DNA of 64,000 bases from an uncultured Alphaproteobacteria bacterium (GTDB taxonomy: Bacteria > Pseudomonadota > Alphaproteobacteria > RF32 > CAG-239), in contig CASDOS010000054.1 in assembly GCA_949282205.1 (NCBI GenBank), positions 1 to 64,000 of the forward strand. Direction: 5' to 3'. A program made the translations under genes and the position numbers. The notes beneath the pieces are model-generated. The model was not told where the DNA came from and made no database searches. It was given only the letters and a program-made list of their open reading frames with translations. Below are positions 16,187 to 24,734 of this stretch, piece by piece (the stretch's first letter is position 1; every line of letters begins with the position of its first letter).

Positions 16187-16840
16187 TTAGAAGTACTTCC
16201 AAACAACACCGTTTAAGCTTTGTGCGCAAGCACCGTTTGCATCAATAATGCTATATGGTAAACCGTGTTGACTATCACCCGGAATGTGAGTATTTGTATC
16301 AGCTGCTATAGCTGATGTAACTTCATTCAATCCGCTATCAGCAGCCATTGTTTCAGCAGCGTCAGCTACACCTGCTCCAATCCACATAGCAGCCAAACCA
16401 GAACCGGCATCTCCACCCCAGTCAGTTGTTGCAATTGATACGCATGCACTTTGCGGAATTTGGTCAACAGCGATTGTAAATGCCATCTGGTCACCAGCTG
16501 ATGATTGGTCTACTACTTCAATAAATGTCTTACCACCAAATGCGTTGGTAATGGTGTAGTCTGAAGAATAATCATTCGCTGAATCTGCTTCATACATTTC
16601 GCCAGGAATCAAACCTGCTTTCAAAGCCATACCGTTGCTCAAACCAGCATATGTTCTTTGGGAAGAGAACAATGTTCTGATGTTTGTGGAAATCATTTGA
16701 ATTTGATCACCAACTTTGTTTGTCTTAAATTTGTTCATTGCTTTTGAATAACCGGCGATACCACCAACTGACAAAACGCCAACGATAGCCAACACGCCGA
16801 GCATTTCAATCATTGAACGACCTTGTTCATTAACTCTCAT
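16187..16840 (-). CDS. Type IV pilin-like protein with N-terminal methylation motif
   Basis: The 217-residue product starts with a short basic leader (MRVNEQGR) followed by SMIEMLGVLAIVGVLSVGG and IAGYSKAM. This is a prepilin signal with the peptidase site near Gly7/Arg8, Glu at mature position 5 (counting from the residue after the Gly) and a long hydrophobic helix. The rest is an Ala/Gly/Asp-rich globular domain with cysteines in QSACVSIA and NGACAQS that could pair. The codons are visibly more GC-rich than in neighbouring genes, as often seen for abundant proteins. A second gene at 50376 shares the first 30 residues or so. AGGAGA precedes the ATG. Confidence 0.85.
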   Translation of the reverse strand: MRVNEQGRSMIEMLGVLAIVGVLSVGGIAGYSKAMNKFKTNKVGDQIQMISTNIRTLFSSQRTYAGLSNGMALKAGLIPGEMYEADSANDYSSDYTITNAFGGKTFIEVVDQSSAGDQMAFTIAVDQIPQSACVSIATTDWGGDAGSGLAAMWIGAGVADAAETMAADSGLNEVTSAIAADTNTHIPGDSQHGLPYSIIDANGACAQSLNGVVWKYF

Positions 16841-17055
16841 ATTAATTCTCCTAAAATATAAGTACCTTAAACATTGTTTACTTTACATCAGAAAATACTT
16901 TTTTACAATTATGTAAATAGTCATAACATCTAACTAAAGTAATAGATAAGGTTGTTACCTCTAAGTTTATTCCTTACAAGCAGTCCTAAACTTGTTTCGG
17001 ATTTTAAATGGTAAAACTTAATATTTTCCTAACAAAAACTAATATTCTTAATCTT

Positions 17056-17397
17056 TTATCCAAATGTACGGCCCCCACTGGCGACTTGTGAGGCAGGTGC
17101 GTTATTTAATGTGATGTTGATGTTGCTCACGTCTTCTATATTCAACTCGGCTTCCAGTAGATTGGTGAGCGCTTCTACTAATTTATCTTTGTTGCCTAAA
17201 CCAATGGATACCAATTCAACTAAGGCACCGTTATTTGCACTTCGCCCGCCAAACGCCATATTGGGATTATAAATCACATTGGCTACAACATAAGATATCG
17301 GTTTTCCTAACACATCCGCTGTTAATGCTGATGCTTTTTCCGCTAATTTTTTACCGTCTTTTAGTTCGGTATTGGTGTAAATTGTTAAAAATGGCAT
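17056..17397 (-). CDS. MIF/phenylpyruvate tautomerase family protein
   Basis: The 113-residue product begins MPFLTIYTNTEL, with the catalytic N-terminal Pro exposed after Met removal. It continues as the tautomerase/MIF fold (VVANVIYNPNMAFGG near residue 38, NINITLNNAPAS near the end). Length and pattern match the macrophage migration inhibitory factor family, which occurs sporadically in bacteria and acts on keto-enol substrates. It is 16 bp downstream of the exporter gene and probably cotranscribed with it. The physiological substrate is unknown. Confidence 0.83.
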   Translation of the reverse strand: MPFLTIYTNTELKDGKKLAEKASALTADVLGKPISYVVANVIYNPNMAFGGRSANNGALVELVSIGLGNKDKLVEALTNLLEAELNIEDVSNINITLNNAPASQVASGGRTFG

Positions 17398-17412
17398 GGT
17401 TTTCTCCTTTGT

Positions 17413-19215
17413 TTAACGAAGTTGGGTACGATATAAAGAGGCATATATTCCATCCGGCTTATCTATCAACTCTTCATGCGTCCCGATTTCTGCTATCTTG
17501 CCATAGTTTACAACTACAATCTTGTCCGCATTTCTGACTGTTGATAAACGGTGCGCAATAATAAATACTGTTCTATCCGCCATCAGGTTTTCTATTGCTT
17601 GTTGAACAATCGCCTCTGACTTATTATCCAATGCAGAAGTCGCTTCATCCAAAATAACTATCGGGGCATTCTTGATAAACGCACGAGCTATCGCAATACG
17701 TTGTTTTTGACCGCCGGACAACATCACGCCTCGTTCTCCGATTTCCGTATCCAAACCTTTATCTAAGGTTGATATAAATTCTTCCAAACATGCACATTTG
17801 ACCGCATTTTTTATCTCGTCTTCCGTGGCGTCCTCTTTTCCTAATATGATATTATCGCGAATCGTACCGCAAAACAGGAAATTATCTTGGAATACAATCG
17901 CTATCTTATCACGCAACGAATCTATATCAAGCTCTCTAATATCCACACCGTCTATCATTAACTTACCGCCGGTTACATCATAGAAACGCGGCAATAAGTT
18001 TACCATTGTCGTTTTTCCCCCTCCCGAATTACCTACAAACGCTATTGTTTCTCCGATTTTGATTTTTAAATTGATATGGTCTAAGACTTGCTTACCCTTA
18101 ATATAAGAAAAACAAACATCTTTATATTCAATGCAATCTTTGGGTGTTGATAATTGTTTCGGATTTTCACAATTTATAATATCCGGTGTTCTTTCTAATG
18201 CACCAAACACACGCTCCATCGCCATCAACGCCATTTGCACGCTGTTAAAGTTATTACCGATGCTCTTTATCGGATTATATAACATAATCAATGCTGCAAT
18301 AAATGACACAAAACTACCTGCCGTGATTTGGTGCGTCACAATTAAATACGAACCTAACCAAATTACAGCTGCAACACCGAACGATACGATAAAATGCATA
18401 AGAGGCGACAACATTCCGGTTCTTTGTATCATTTTCATACCAATCTTGAATACACTATCCAACGTGTTGCAAAAACGTGCATTTTGATAATCATACAAGT
18501 TATATGAAGCGATAATACGGTTACCACTATAAGTTTCGTTGAAGTGTGTCATTACGGCAGCACCAGAAAAAACGGATTTATCCATTAGCGATTTTATGCG
18601 TTTGCGCACCCTTGTCAACGGGAATAATGCGCCTAATAATACAAGCGTCGCAACTATCGCCAGTTGCCATGAATTATAAAACAATACACCTATCAACGAA
18701 ATTGATGAAAATAAACGTGTCGTAAACAATTTCATATTATTCAATAGACCACTGCACGCAGCATCTACGTCATTATTAAAACGGAAAATAATATCTCCAG
18801 ATGTGTTTTTATCAAAAAAAGCAGCATTATATCGCATCAACTTTCCGAAAAGTTTTTTCTTCACATCCATCGCAATACGTTGTCCAACCCATGTGTTTAA
18901 GTATGTCGCACTATATGTCAACAAACTTTGTAACAAACTAAATACAACGATTAGCAAAGGAATTAAAAATGTTGTGGAACCTAACGTGCTTTTTTCCACC
19001 ATTACTACATCCATATATGGCTTTAACGCCCATGCTATCACCGCATCCATACCACCTATCGGAATGGTTATTAATACGGCGGTTAACGCGCGCCATTTGT
19101 ATGGCAATACATAGGGCAAAATTTTGCGATAATTTACAACTAAATTCAGACTTAAAAATTTCTCTTTTAGTTTCCGAAACATGGGCTTTCCTAAAAATCT
19201 ATTACTCACACTCAA
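17413..19215 (-). CDS. MsbA-like ABC exporter (fused membrane and ATPase domains)
   Basis: The 600-residue half-transporter has an N-terminal six-helix membrane domain (about residues 30-320) and a C-terminal ATPase. The ATPase shows Walker A GNSGGGKTTMVNLLP, Q-loop IAIVFQDNF, signature LSGGQKQRIAIARAF, Walker B IVILDEATSALDNKSE and the H-loop IIAHRLSTVRNAD. This is the layout of MsbA and other lipid or drug exporters, which act as homodimers. The lipid A flippase MsbA is the leading guess, but the substrate cannot be read from sequence. Confidence 0.9.
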   Translation of the reverse strand: MSVSNRFLGKPMFRKLKEKFLSLNLVVNYRKILPYVLPYKWRALTAVLITIPIGGMDAVIAWALKPYMDVVMVEKSTLGSTTFLIPLLIVVFSLLQSLLTYSATYLNTWVGQRIAMDVKKKLFGKLMRYNAAFFDKNTSGDIIFRFNNDVDAACSGLLNNMKLFTTRLFSSISLIGVLFYNSWQLAIVATLVLLGALFPLTRVRKRIKSLMDKSVFSGAAVMTHFNETYSGNRIIASYNLYDYQNARFCNTLDSVFKIGMKMIQRTGMLSPLMHFIVSFGVAAVIWLGSYLIVTHQITAGSFVSFIAALIMLYNPIKSIGNNFNSVQMALMAMERVFGALERTPDIINCENPKQLSTPKDCIEYKDVCFSYIKGKQVLDHINLKIKIGETIAFVGNSGGGKTTMVNLLPRFYDVTGGKLMIDGVDIRELDIDSLRDKIAIVFQDNFLFCGTIRDNIILGKEDATEDEIKNAVKCACLEEFISTLDKGLDTEIGERGVMLSGGQKQRIAIARAFIKNAPIVILDEATSALDNKSEAIVQQAIENLMADRTVFIIAHRLSTVRNADKIVVVNYGKIAEIGTHEELIDKPDGIYASLYRTQLR

Positions 19216-19450
19216 ATATCCGCTCTATTAGCGGATTGGCTTCTTTTTAGCAATATTTTTATTAGATGTAAACCCTAAAGCGTATTTTATGCGTATGTTC
19301 CTGTTAAATTAATCCTTATTTATACTTGTTTGAAATATGCGTAAATGCAGTCCTTTATCTGTTTCGCTCTTTTATTGGCAACGATGATATAGCTTTATCC
19401 CTTTTATTTTCAAGCTCTTACTCTGCAAAAAAAACAGACTTGCTTACACA

Positions 19451-19480
19451 AAAAAAGCCATCCGTTAAGATGACTTTTTA
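19451..19480 (-). terminator. Terminator of the cold-shock gene
   Basis: On the minus strand AGTCATC (plus 19469-19475) pairs with GATGGCT (plus 19456-19462), followed by a T run. Confidence 0.78.
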
Positions 19481-19499
19481 GGTATAAATCTATTTTACT

Positions 19500-19703
19500 T
19501 TATAATATTTCCAAGGAACCTGCTGCGGTACGACCTCTGTCATCATAAATCTCATAGCTTACGCGTTGTCCTTCATATAATTTTCTTAAACCAATTTCCT
19601 CCAACTTGGTGATATGGACAAATACATCTTTACCTCCATTTTCAGGTTGAATGAAACCATAACCTTTACGGGAATTAAACCACTTAACAGTTCCTGTTGT
19701 CAT
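19500..19703 (-). CDS. Cold-shock domain protein (CspA family)
   Basis: The 67-residue single-domain protein has both nucleic-acid-binding motifs: [15 protein letters not shown] (RNP1-like) and [14 protein letters not shown] (RNP2-like). Such proteins bind single-stranded RNA or DNA and act as RNA chaperones. The leader has a sigma-70-like promoter and a stable hairpin, in keeping with post-transcriptional control of this family. Confidence 0.95.
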   Translation of the reverse strand: MTTGTVKWFNSRKGYGFIQPENGGKDVFVHITKLEEIGLRKLYEGQRVSYEIYDDRGRTAAGSLEIL

Positions 19704-19736
19704 TTTATCTCCTATCTTTAATAGTTACGCCTACTC

Positions 19737-19754
19737 CGTTAGGCTTCCCTAACG
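19737..19754 (-). promoter_or_regulatory. Hairpin in the cold-shock mRNA leader
   Basis: CGTTAGG and CCTAACG (19748-19754 and 19737-19743) form a perfect 7-bp stem closed by a four-base loop, 33 bases upstream of the start codon. No T run follows, so it is not a terminator. It may affect mRNA stability or translation. Confidence 0.6.
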
Positions 19755-19760
19755 AAATTT

Positions 19761-19788
19761 GTTATAATACTATTTATTTTATAGTCAA
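19761..19788 (-). promoter_or_regulatory. Predicted promoter of the cold-shock gene
   Basis: On the minus strand TTGACT (plus 19783-19788) and TATAAC (plus 19761-19766) are 16 bp apart. The predicted start lies just before the leader hairpin. Confidence 0.55.
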
Positions 19789-19801
19789 TAAAAAAAATCT
19801 C

Positions 19802-20173
19802 TTAAAGGTTGTTTTTTGATAAAATGTTTTGTAATTGCACTTTTATGTATTCTCTAAACTCCGGATTTATTCCTTTTTCAGCGCTCTTTTTCTCTAATAT
19901 CCCCAATATCTCTTCTTGATATTTGGGCTTATTTACGGCTATCTTGGCTAAATACCATACCGTTCCTTCGAAAACTTGCTTTTCCTCACTGTTTAATCCC
20001 TTTAAAATACTTTCATAAGTTGGGGAAAAACGCTTTTTTATTTCTGTGTTGTTTAATACATATGAGGCTTTTTGAATTCTATGCGCTTCGGCCGGCGTTA
20101 TATCTCCGGCTTTTCGACCTATTAAAAAATCTTTTATCTTTTTAAACATTGATGCGCTTACACCTTCGGTCAT
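19802..20173 (-). CDS. Small helical protein of unknown function
   Basis: The 123-residue product is hydrophilic and predominantly helical (HRIQKASYVLNNTEIKKRF, EEILGILEKKSAEKG), with no signal peptide or membrane segment. A Met at residue 9 (MFKKIKDF) is an alternative start. It does not match a family I know. It stands alone between the cold-shock gene and tRNA-Gln. Confidence 0.6.
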   Translation of the reverse strand: MTEGVSASMFKKIKDFLIGRKAGDITPAEAHRIQKASYVLNNTEIKKRFSPTYESILKGLNSEEKQVFEGTVWYLAKIAVNKPKYQEEILGILEKKSAEKGINPEFREYIKVQLQNILSKNNL

Positions 20174-20317
20174 CTCTTATCTCCCTTCTTTTTGGTATCC
20201 CTCTTTAGAGATTAAAATAAGCGGACTTTTTTCTTTTTGCAACCACTTTTTCCGGTGAATATGTTAAAAGTGATTGACTCTTATTTTTATTTATACTATC
20301 TATTGCTTTCGTTAGAT

Positions 20318-20391
20318 TGCTTCATCGTCTAATGGTAGGACAGCGGACTCTGACTCCGTTAATCTTGGTTCGAATCCAGGTGAAGCAGCCA
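20318..20391 (+). tRNA. tRNA-Gln (anticodon CTG)
   Basis: A complete cloverleaf: acceptor TGCTTCA pairs with TGAAGCA, followed by the discriminator G and an encoded CCA. The D arm contains AATGGTAGGA, the anticodon loop is CTCTGAC with CTG at positions 34-36, and the T loop is GGTTCGAATCC. It reads the Gln codon CAG. Confidence 0.95.
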
Positions 20392-20400
20392 ACTTTTTTG

Positions 20401-20427
20401 AGGTCGCTCTATCCGCGGCCTTTTTTT
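20401..20427 (+). terminator. Terminator of tRNA-Gln
   Basis: AGGTCGC (20401-20407) pairs with GCGGCCT (20415-20421), followed by a T run. Confidence 0.8.
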
Positions 20428-20503
20428 ATTTGACTTTTCGTATTTTCAAACCTAAGCTCTCATCGCATATTTTATTATTATTCACACTTAAATTTCTAAT
20501 ATT

Positions 20504-21235
20504 ATGAGGTTATCTAAAATTACCGTTTCAGGTGCTAATGAATTTACTGATGCTCAGGCACTTGTTGCTCTTTGTGAAAAACATTGTCTGTCGGAAATCG
20601 GTATTCAAGTTTCAGGTGATAAAGCCTATTTCGGTTCAGCCAGATATTGGTGGATTTGGGCGCTTTGTTCTCTTGCTTCTCGGCATCTCCAAATTGCTCT
20701 GCACCTTAATAAAGATTGGGCAGAAGATTTTTGTGACGGAAAAATTCCTACCGAAGTTCAAACTTTACTTCATTATTTTCCGGTAATCAGAACAATCCAA
20801 CTTAATTTCAAAATCGGACGCGAGAAAACACCCGATTTGAATTTATTGTTGAATACAATGGAAAAATGCTATCCGCGACAATTTATCCTTTCTTACAACG
20901 ATAGTAACAGAGATTTTATTCTGCAATTGTATAAAACCGGTTTTAAATTCGCTTGTTTGTTTGATAATTCTTTTGGTGAGGGGATTATTCCTGATACCAG
21001 ACCCGCTCCGGCTTTTCCAGATATCTATCAAGGTTATGCCGGTGGGCTTTCTCCTGACAATATTGTGACTGAATTGGATAAAATCCGAAAAGTTATTCCT
21101 TCTGATACAGAATTTTTTATTGATGCCGAAGGAAAACTTAAAGGTCCGGACGGACACTTCTCTCTAGAAAAATGTAAACTATTTCTTGAACGTGCTACTG
21201 AATGGGCTTACCGTGATTCTGTTTTTAACCGTTAA
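20504..21235 (+). CDS. TIM-barrel-like protein with TrpF-like C-terminal motif, unknown function
   Basis: The 243-residue product has the alternating strand-helix pattern of a (beta/alpha)8 barrel: KITVSGAN, EIGIQVSG, IQLNF, FILSYND, FACLFDNS, FFIDAEGK. Near residue 183 it reads YAGGLSPDNIVTELDKI. This resembles the AGGL-pen-V phosphate-binding segment of phosphoribosylanthranilate isomerase (TrpF). Other TrpF landmarks, such as the N-terminal Cys of the KxCG motif, are not recognisable, so it is at best a divergent relative. No good ribosome binding site precedes the ATG, so the start is uncertain. Confidence 0.6.
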   Translation: MRLSKITVSGANEFTDAQALVALCEKHCLSEIGIQVSGDKAYFGSARYWWIWALCSLASRHLQIALHLNKDWAEDFCDGKIPTEVQTLLHYFPVIRTIQLNFKIGREKTPDLNLLLNTMEKCYPRQFILSYNDSNRDFILQLYKTGFKFACLFDNSFGEGIIPDTRPAPAFPDIYQGYAGGLSPDNIVTELDKIRKVIPSDTEFFIDAEGKLKGPDGHFSLEKCKLFLERATEWAYRDSVFNR

Positions 21236-21242
21236 ATTATTC

Positions 21243-21276
21243 TCCCTGCTCATCTTGATGATGACAGGGAATTTTT
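21243..21276 (+). terminator. Terminator of the TrpF-like gene
   Basis: TCCCTG (21243-21248) pairs with CAGGGA (21265-21270), followed by TTTTT. It overlaps the last bases of the convergent mutY gene. Confidence 0.65.
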
Positions 21277-22285
21277 ATGCCTTATTAATTACCTTTTTCA
21301 TTAATGTTGATAACGGATACTCCGTAAGCGCCTCCTTGGATACAAAAAAACTATTCGCTATTAAAGGCTTGTTGCTTTTTATCTTATAAATGCGCAATGT
21401 AAGTTTGATATGTGTAAAAATGTGTGTCACCGCTTTCCCAGTATCTTCGGCTTCTTCCCAAATTTTTCCCTCATCTTGCCACGGGAACTCATATAACCTT
21501 GTTAATAATCCCGGCTCAGTACGCTTACGCAGTAAATAGTTCCCTTGGTCATTTTGTATTAAGTAAACACTTCCTTCTTTTTCTTTTTTGCTCATCTTTC
21601 GGCGAATCGGTATTTGTTCCAAATCCTTTTTATCTTTCGACTGACATTCCTCCTGCAACGGGCATATTAGACATTGCGGTTTTTTAGGTGTACATATCAT
21701 CGCACCTAAATCCATTATTGCCGATGCGTAATCCGCCGCATACTCCTTATCGGTTAGCTGTTCTGCTTTTTCTTGTATAACTTCTTTAACCTCGTCTAGT
21801 GGTCTTGTTATGTGATATAAACGGCATATTATTCGCATAACGTTGCCATCTATTACTGTTTCCGGTTGATTATACGCTAGGGCTAAAAAACTGGCGACCG
21901 TATATGCTCCGATACCTTTTAGCTTCATTACTTCGGCTTTGTTTTGTGGAAATTTACCAGCGTATTCATTAACGATTATTTGCGCTGTTGTATGCAGAGA
22001 ACGCGCGCGGGTATAATATCCCAATCCTTGCCACATCGCATAAACTTCTTCTTCCGTAGCTTTGGCTAATGTCTCAATTGTCGGAAATCGTTCCATAAAT
22101 CGCTTAAAGTACGGAATAACTGTCTTTACGGTTGTTTGTTGAAGCATAAATTCCGATACTAAAATCACATACGGATTGGGATGAGCCCCGCCCTTTACCC
22201 GCCATGGTAAATCCCTGCCATATTCTTGATACCATGCTAAAAGTTTTTGTGATGTTTTTTGACTGTTTGGCATCTTCTTTCTCAT
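21275..22285 (-). CDS. mutY: A/G-specific adenine glycosylase MutY
   Basis: MutY removes adenine mispaired with 8-oxoguanine. The 336-residue product has the catalytic Glu in VSEFMLQQTTVKTV, the helix-hairpin-helix LKGIGAYTVASFLALAY, the catalytic Asp in VIDGNVMRII, and the [4Fe-4S] ligands in CTPKKPQCLICPLQEEC (spacing C-x6-C-x2-C-x5-C). A NUDIX-like C-terminal domain follows (VYLIQNDQGNYLLRKR, YEFPWQ, FTHIKLTLRIYK). For the start at 22285 the only good ribosome binding site is GGAGG, which lies in the 3' arm of the tRNA-Leu terminator; an ATG at 22273 is the alternative. Confidence 0.95.
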   Translation of the reverse strand: MRKKMPNSQKTSQKLLAWYQEYGRDLPWRVKGGAHPNPYVILVSEFMLQQTTVKTVIPYFKRFMERFPTIETLAKATEEEVYAMWQGLGYYTRARSLHTTAQIIVNEYAGKFPQNKAEVMKLKGIGAYTVASFLALAYNQPETVIDGNVMRIICRLYHITRPLDEVKEVIQEKAEQLTDKEYAADYASAIMDLGAMICTPKKPQCLICPLQEECQSKDKKDLEQIPIRRKMSKKEKEGSVYLIQNDQGNYLLRKRTEPGLLTRLYEFPWQDEGKIWEEAEDTGKAVTHIFTHIKLTLRIYKIKSNKPLIANSFFVSKEALTEYPLSTLMKKVINKA

Positions 22286-22287
22286 AC

Positions 22288-22310
22288 AAAAAAGCCTCCT
22301 TGCGGAGGTC
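22288..22310 (-). terminator. Terminator of tRNA-Leu; its stem holds the mutY ribosome binding site
   Basis: On the minus strand CCTCC (plus 22304-22308) pairs with GGAGG (plus 22295-22299) across the loop GCAA, followed by CTTTTTT. The GGAGG arm is 9 bases before the mutY ATG. Confidence 0.75.
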
Positions 22311-22316
22311 TTTTAT

Positions 22317-22402
22317 TGGTGCTCTGGAGAAGACTTGAACTTCCACTGCCTGAGGCAACATGCACCTGAAGCATGCGCGTCTACCAATTTCGCCACCAGA
22401 GC
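22317..22402 (-). tRNA. tRNA-Leu (anticodon CAG)
   Basis: On the minus strand the acceptor GCTCTGG pairs with CCAGAGC and is followed by A and CCA. The anticodon stem CATGC/GCATG closes the loop TTCAGGT with anticodon CAG. A long variable arm (TTGCCTCAGGCAGT region) and the T loop GTTCAAGTC complete a class II tRNA that reads the Leu codon CUG. Confidence 0.95.
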
Positions 22403-22461
22403 AACGTCTTTTTTATTACTTGCTTTTTTTATATTAGTCAACACTTTTTTGTTTTGCTTCG

Positions 22462-23268
22462 TTATAACATATTGTATGCATCCAGCAATAACCCTACTCC
22501 TAAAACAATACGATAAATTACAAAAGGTAAATACGTTGCATAGCGCAACCATTGCATCATTAAAAATATTGCTAAAAATGAAAAGACAAACGACCATCCT
22601 ATCGCTTGATAAGCCATCATTATTTGATTTAACTCTCCACCGTTATATATCTCATACATCGCTAATATTCCTGCGGCTAAAATTGCCGGAACAGACAGTA
22701 GCATCGAAAATTTGGCTACTTCGCTTCTATTATAGCCTAAAAAGCGCCCTACAGTTATCGTTACTCCGGAACGGCTTGTCCCCGGTAAAAAGGCTAAACA
22801 TTGCGCAAAGCCTATCCATAGTGCATCGCTTAATTTCATATCTTTTAGTTTCTTTTCCGTGCTAAATTTCGTATCCGCATACCACAAAATAACCGAATAA
22901 ATAATCAATAACCATCCTATTAATTTAGTACTTCTAACCCAATCCATGCCGATATATTTCAAAACTCCGCCGATTACTATCGCCGGTATTGTGGCGATTA
23001 TTATATAATATGCCAAGCGCACTCCTTCCACTTGAAAATTCGGTAAAAACTTTTCTTTTATCAAATCAACCAGCATCGCTTGAATTGTTCGCCAGAAATA
23101 TAAAACTACCGCTACCAACGACCCTATATGCAAGGCTATATCTATCACTTGTCCTTGATCGGTAAATGACATATATTTGGAAAATAAAATCAAATGTCCC
23201 GAAGAACTTACCGGCAAAAATTCCGTCAAACCTTGAACGAGTGACAACCAAAATACTTGCATATCCAT
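22462..23268 (-). CDS. uppP: Undecaprenyl-diphosphatase UppP (BacA family)
   Basis: This membrane enzyme converts undecaprenyl diphosphate to the monophosphate that carries peptidoglycan and polysaccharide precursors. The 268-residue product has both signature segments of the family, LTEFLPVSSSGHLILF near residue 15 and FLPGTSRSGVTITVGRFLG near residue 160, within seven or eight membrane helices. Length is normal. It is transcribed toward tRNA-Leu. Confidence 0.95.
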   Translation of the reverse strand: MDMQVFWLSLVQGLTEFLPVSSSGHLILFSKYMSFTDQGQVIDIALHIGSLVAVVLYFWRTIQAMLVDLIKEKFLPNFQVEGVRLAYYIIIATIPAIVIGGVLKYIGMDWVRSTKLIGWLLIIYSVILWYADTKFSTEKKLKDMKLSDALWIGFAQCLAFLPGTSRSGVTITVGRFLGYNRSEVAKFSMLLSVPAILAAGILAMYEIYNGGELNQIMMAYQAIGWSFVFSFLAIFLMMQWLRYATYLPFVIYRIVLGVGLLLDAYNML

Positions 23269-23312
23269 TTTCTTATCCTCTCTTTGTTTTCGTGAAGTAT
23301 AGGGGGGATTGG

Positions 23313-24734
23313 TTAAAAATCAAATAAACTTTCTTGCTTATTTTCTTCTCTTTCCGGTGTTTTTTTCTTTTTACTTGGTTTTATTACATTGTTTGAACTC
23401 TCACTTTCCGCTTGGGGATGCGGTTTTGTATAACTTTTTATTTCACCGTCTGCAAAATGTATTGTCAGTTCGCTTTCTTGCTCGGCAGAGGCTTTCCCGT
23501 AAATTGTTTGCCCTTGGCTGCCTTTTATCCACGCAAATCCTCGCCTTAATACCGATTCAACGGACACGCCTTCCAATCTATGCCCCAAGCCTTGCAATCT
23601 TTCCGTATATTTCTCTACCATGGTGTTGATATATAACGGTTTTATTTCCGCCAAAGCCAATGCATTTTTTTTCTGTGTCAGAACATTCTTAACGGCATTT
23701 AATAATCTTTCCCAACGATAATCTAATTTTTGTATGCTTTCATTTAAAATTTGTTGTAAATTCGGAATTCCGCGTCCTAACCCCTCAATTTTATTTTTAT
23801 ATTCTTCCAAACTGCGGCGCATCGCGTTTTTCATGCGATTATCCAAAATATTCATGCTCATGACTAATTCACTTTTGACAGGAACGGCAAATTCTGCCGC
23901 ACCGGTTGGTGTCGGAGCTCTTTTGTCAGACACATAGTCTATTAACATTGTATCTGTTTCATGCCCCACCGCTGAGATTATCGGTATATCAGAATCGTAA
24001 ACGGCTCTTATGACGATTTCCTCATTAAACGGCCACAAATCTTCCAGACTTCCACCGCCTCTGGCCACAATAATCACGTCCGGTCTTCTTATTTCTCCAC
24101 CTTTAGGTAATGCATTGAAGCCTCTAATGGCGGCGGCGACCTTCTCTGCCGCGCCATCTCCTTGTACGGGTGTCGGCCATAGTAATATATAACTCGGGAA
24201 TCTATCTCGGATGCGATGAATGATATCTCTTATCACTGCACCAGATGCACTCGAAACCACACCTATCGTTTCCGGCAGAAAGGGTATGGGCTTTTTGTGG
24301 CTTGCATCAAACAGGCCTTCTTTAATGAATTGCTGTTTGCGCTCTTCCAATAATTTCAGTAAAGCTCCTTCTCCTGCCGGCTCCAAACTTTCTATAACAA
24401 GCTGATATGATGATTTGCCCGAAAATGTCGTAATTTTTCCCGTCGCAATAACTTCTAATCCGTCTTCAATTTTGACTTTTAGTGAAGATGCCACGCCGCG
24501 CCAACATACTGCCGATAATACCGCATTTTCATCCTTTAATGATAAATACCAGTGTCCGGAATCTGCTCTTTTGGCGCCGAAGATTTCTCCCCGAACCAAA
24601 ACGTGATTGAATTTTCCCTCAACATATCTTTTTATTTCATTGGATAACTCGGTTACTGTTTTGGCTTGCGGTTGAGTTTCCTCCGCTTCTTTTGTCTGTG
24701 TGTTTTCTTCAAAATCAAAACTTAAATCCATCAT
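23313..24734 (-). CDS. xseA: Exonuclease VII large subunit
   Basis: XseA is the catalytic subunit of the single-strand-specific exonuclease VII. The 473-residue product has the N-terminal OB-fold (ELSNEIKRYVEGKFNHVLVRGE... SGHWYFSLKDE-type block) and the central catalytic region (GVVSSASGAVIRDIIHRI, PVQGDGAA, DVIIVARGGGSLEDLWPFNEE, SAVGHETD, DKRAPTPTGAAE). A long coiled coil and a basic, polar C-terminal tail follow. Its ATG overlaps the ftsY stop by 4 bases. The small subunit xseB is not in the window. Confidence 0.95.
   Translation of the reverse strand: MMDLSFDFEENTQTKEAEETQPQAKTVTELSNEIKRYVEGKFNHVLVRGEIFGAKRADSGHWYLSLKDENAVLSAVCWRGVASSLKVKIEDGLEVIATGKITTFSGKSSYQLVIESLEPAGEGALLKLLEERKQQFIKEGLFDASHKKPIPFLPETIGVVSSASGAVIRDIIHRIRDRFPSYILLWPTPVQGDGAAEKVAAAIRGFNALPKGGEIRRPDVIIVARGGGSLEDLWPFNEEIVIRAVYDSDIPIISAVGHETDTMLIDYVSDKRAPTPTGAAEFAVPVKSELVMSMNILDNRMKNAMRRSLEEYKNKIEGLGRGIPNLQQILNESIQKLDYRWERLLNAVKNVLTQKKNALALAEIKPLYINTMVEKYTERLQGLGHRLEGVSVESVLRRGFAWIKGSQGQTIYGKASAEQESELTIHFADGEIKSYTKPHPQAESESSNNVIKPSKKKKTPEREENKQESLFDF

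Noticed and set aside
22335-22865. Plus-strand open frame of 176 codons
   Set aside because: It runs antisense through tRNA-Leu and uppP, both of which are certain.
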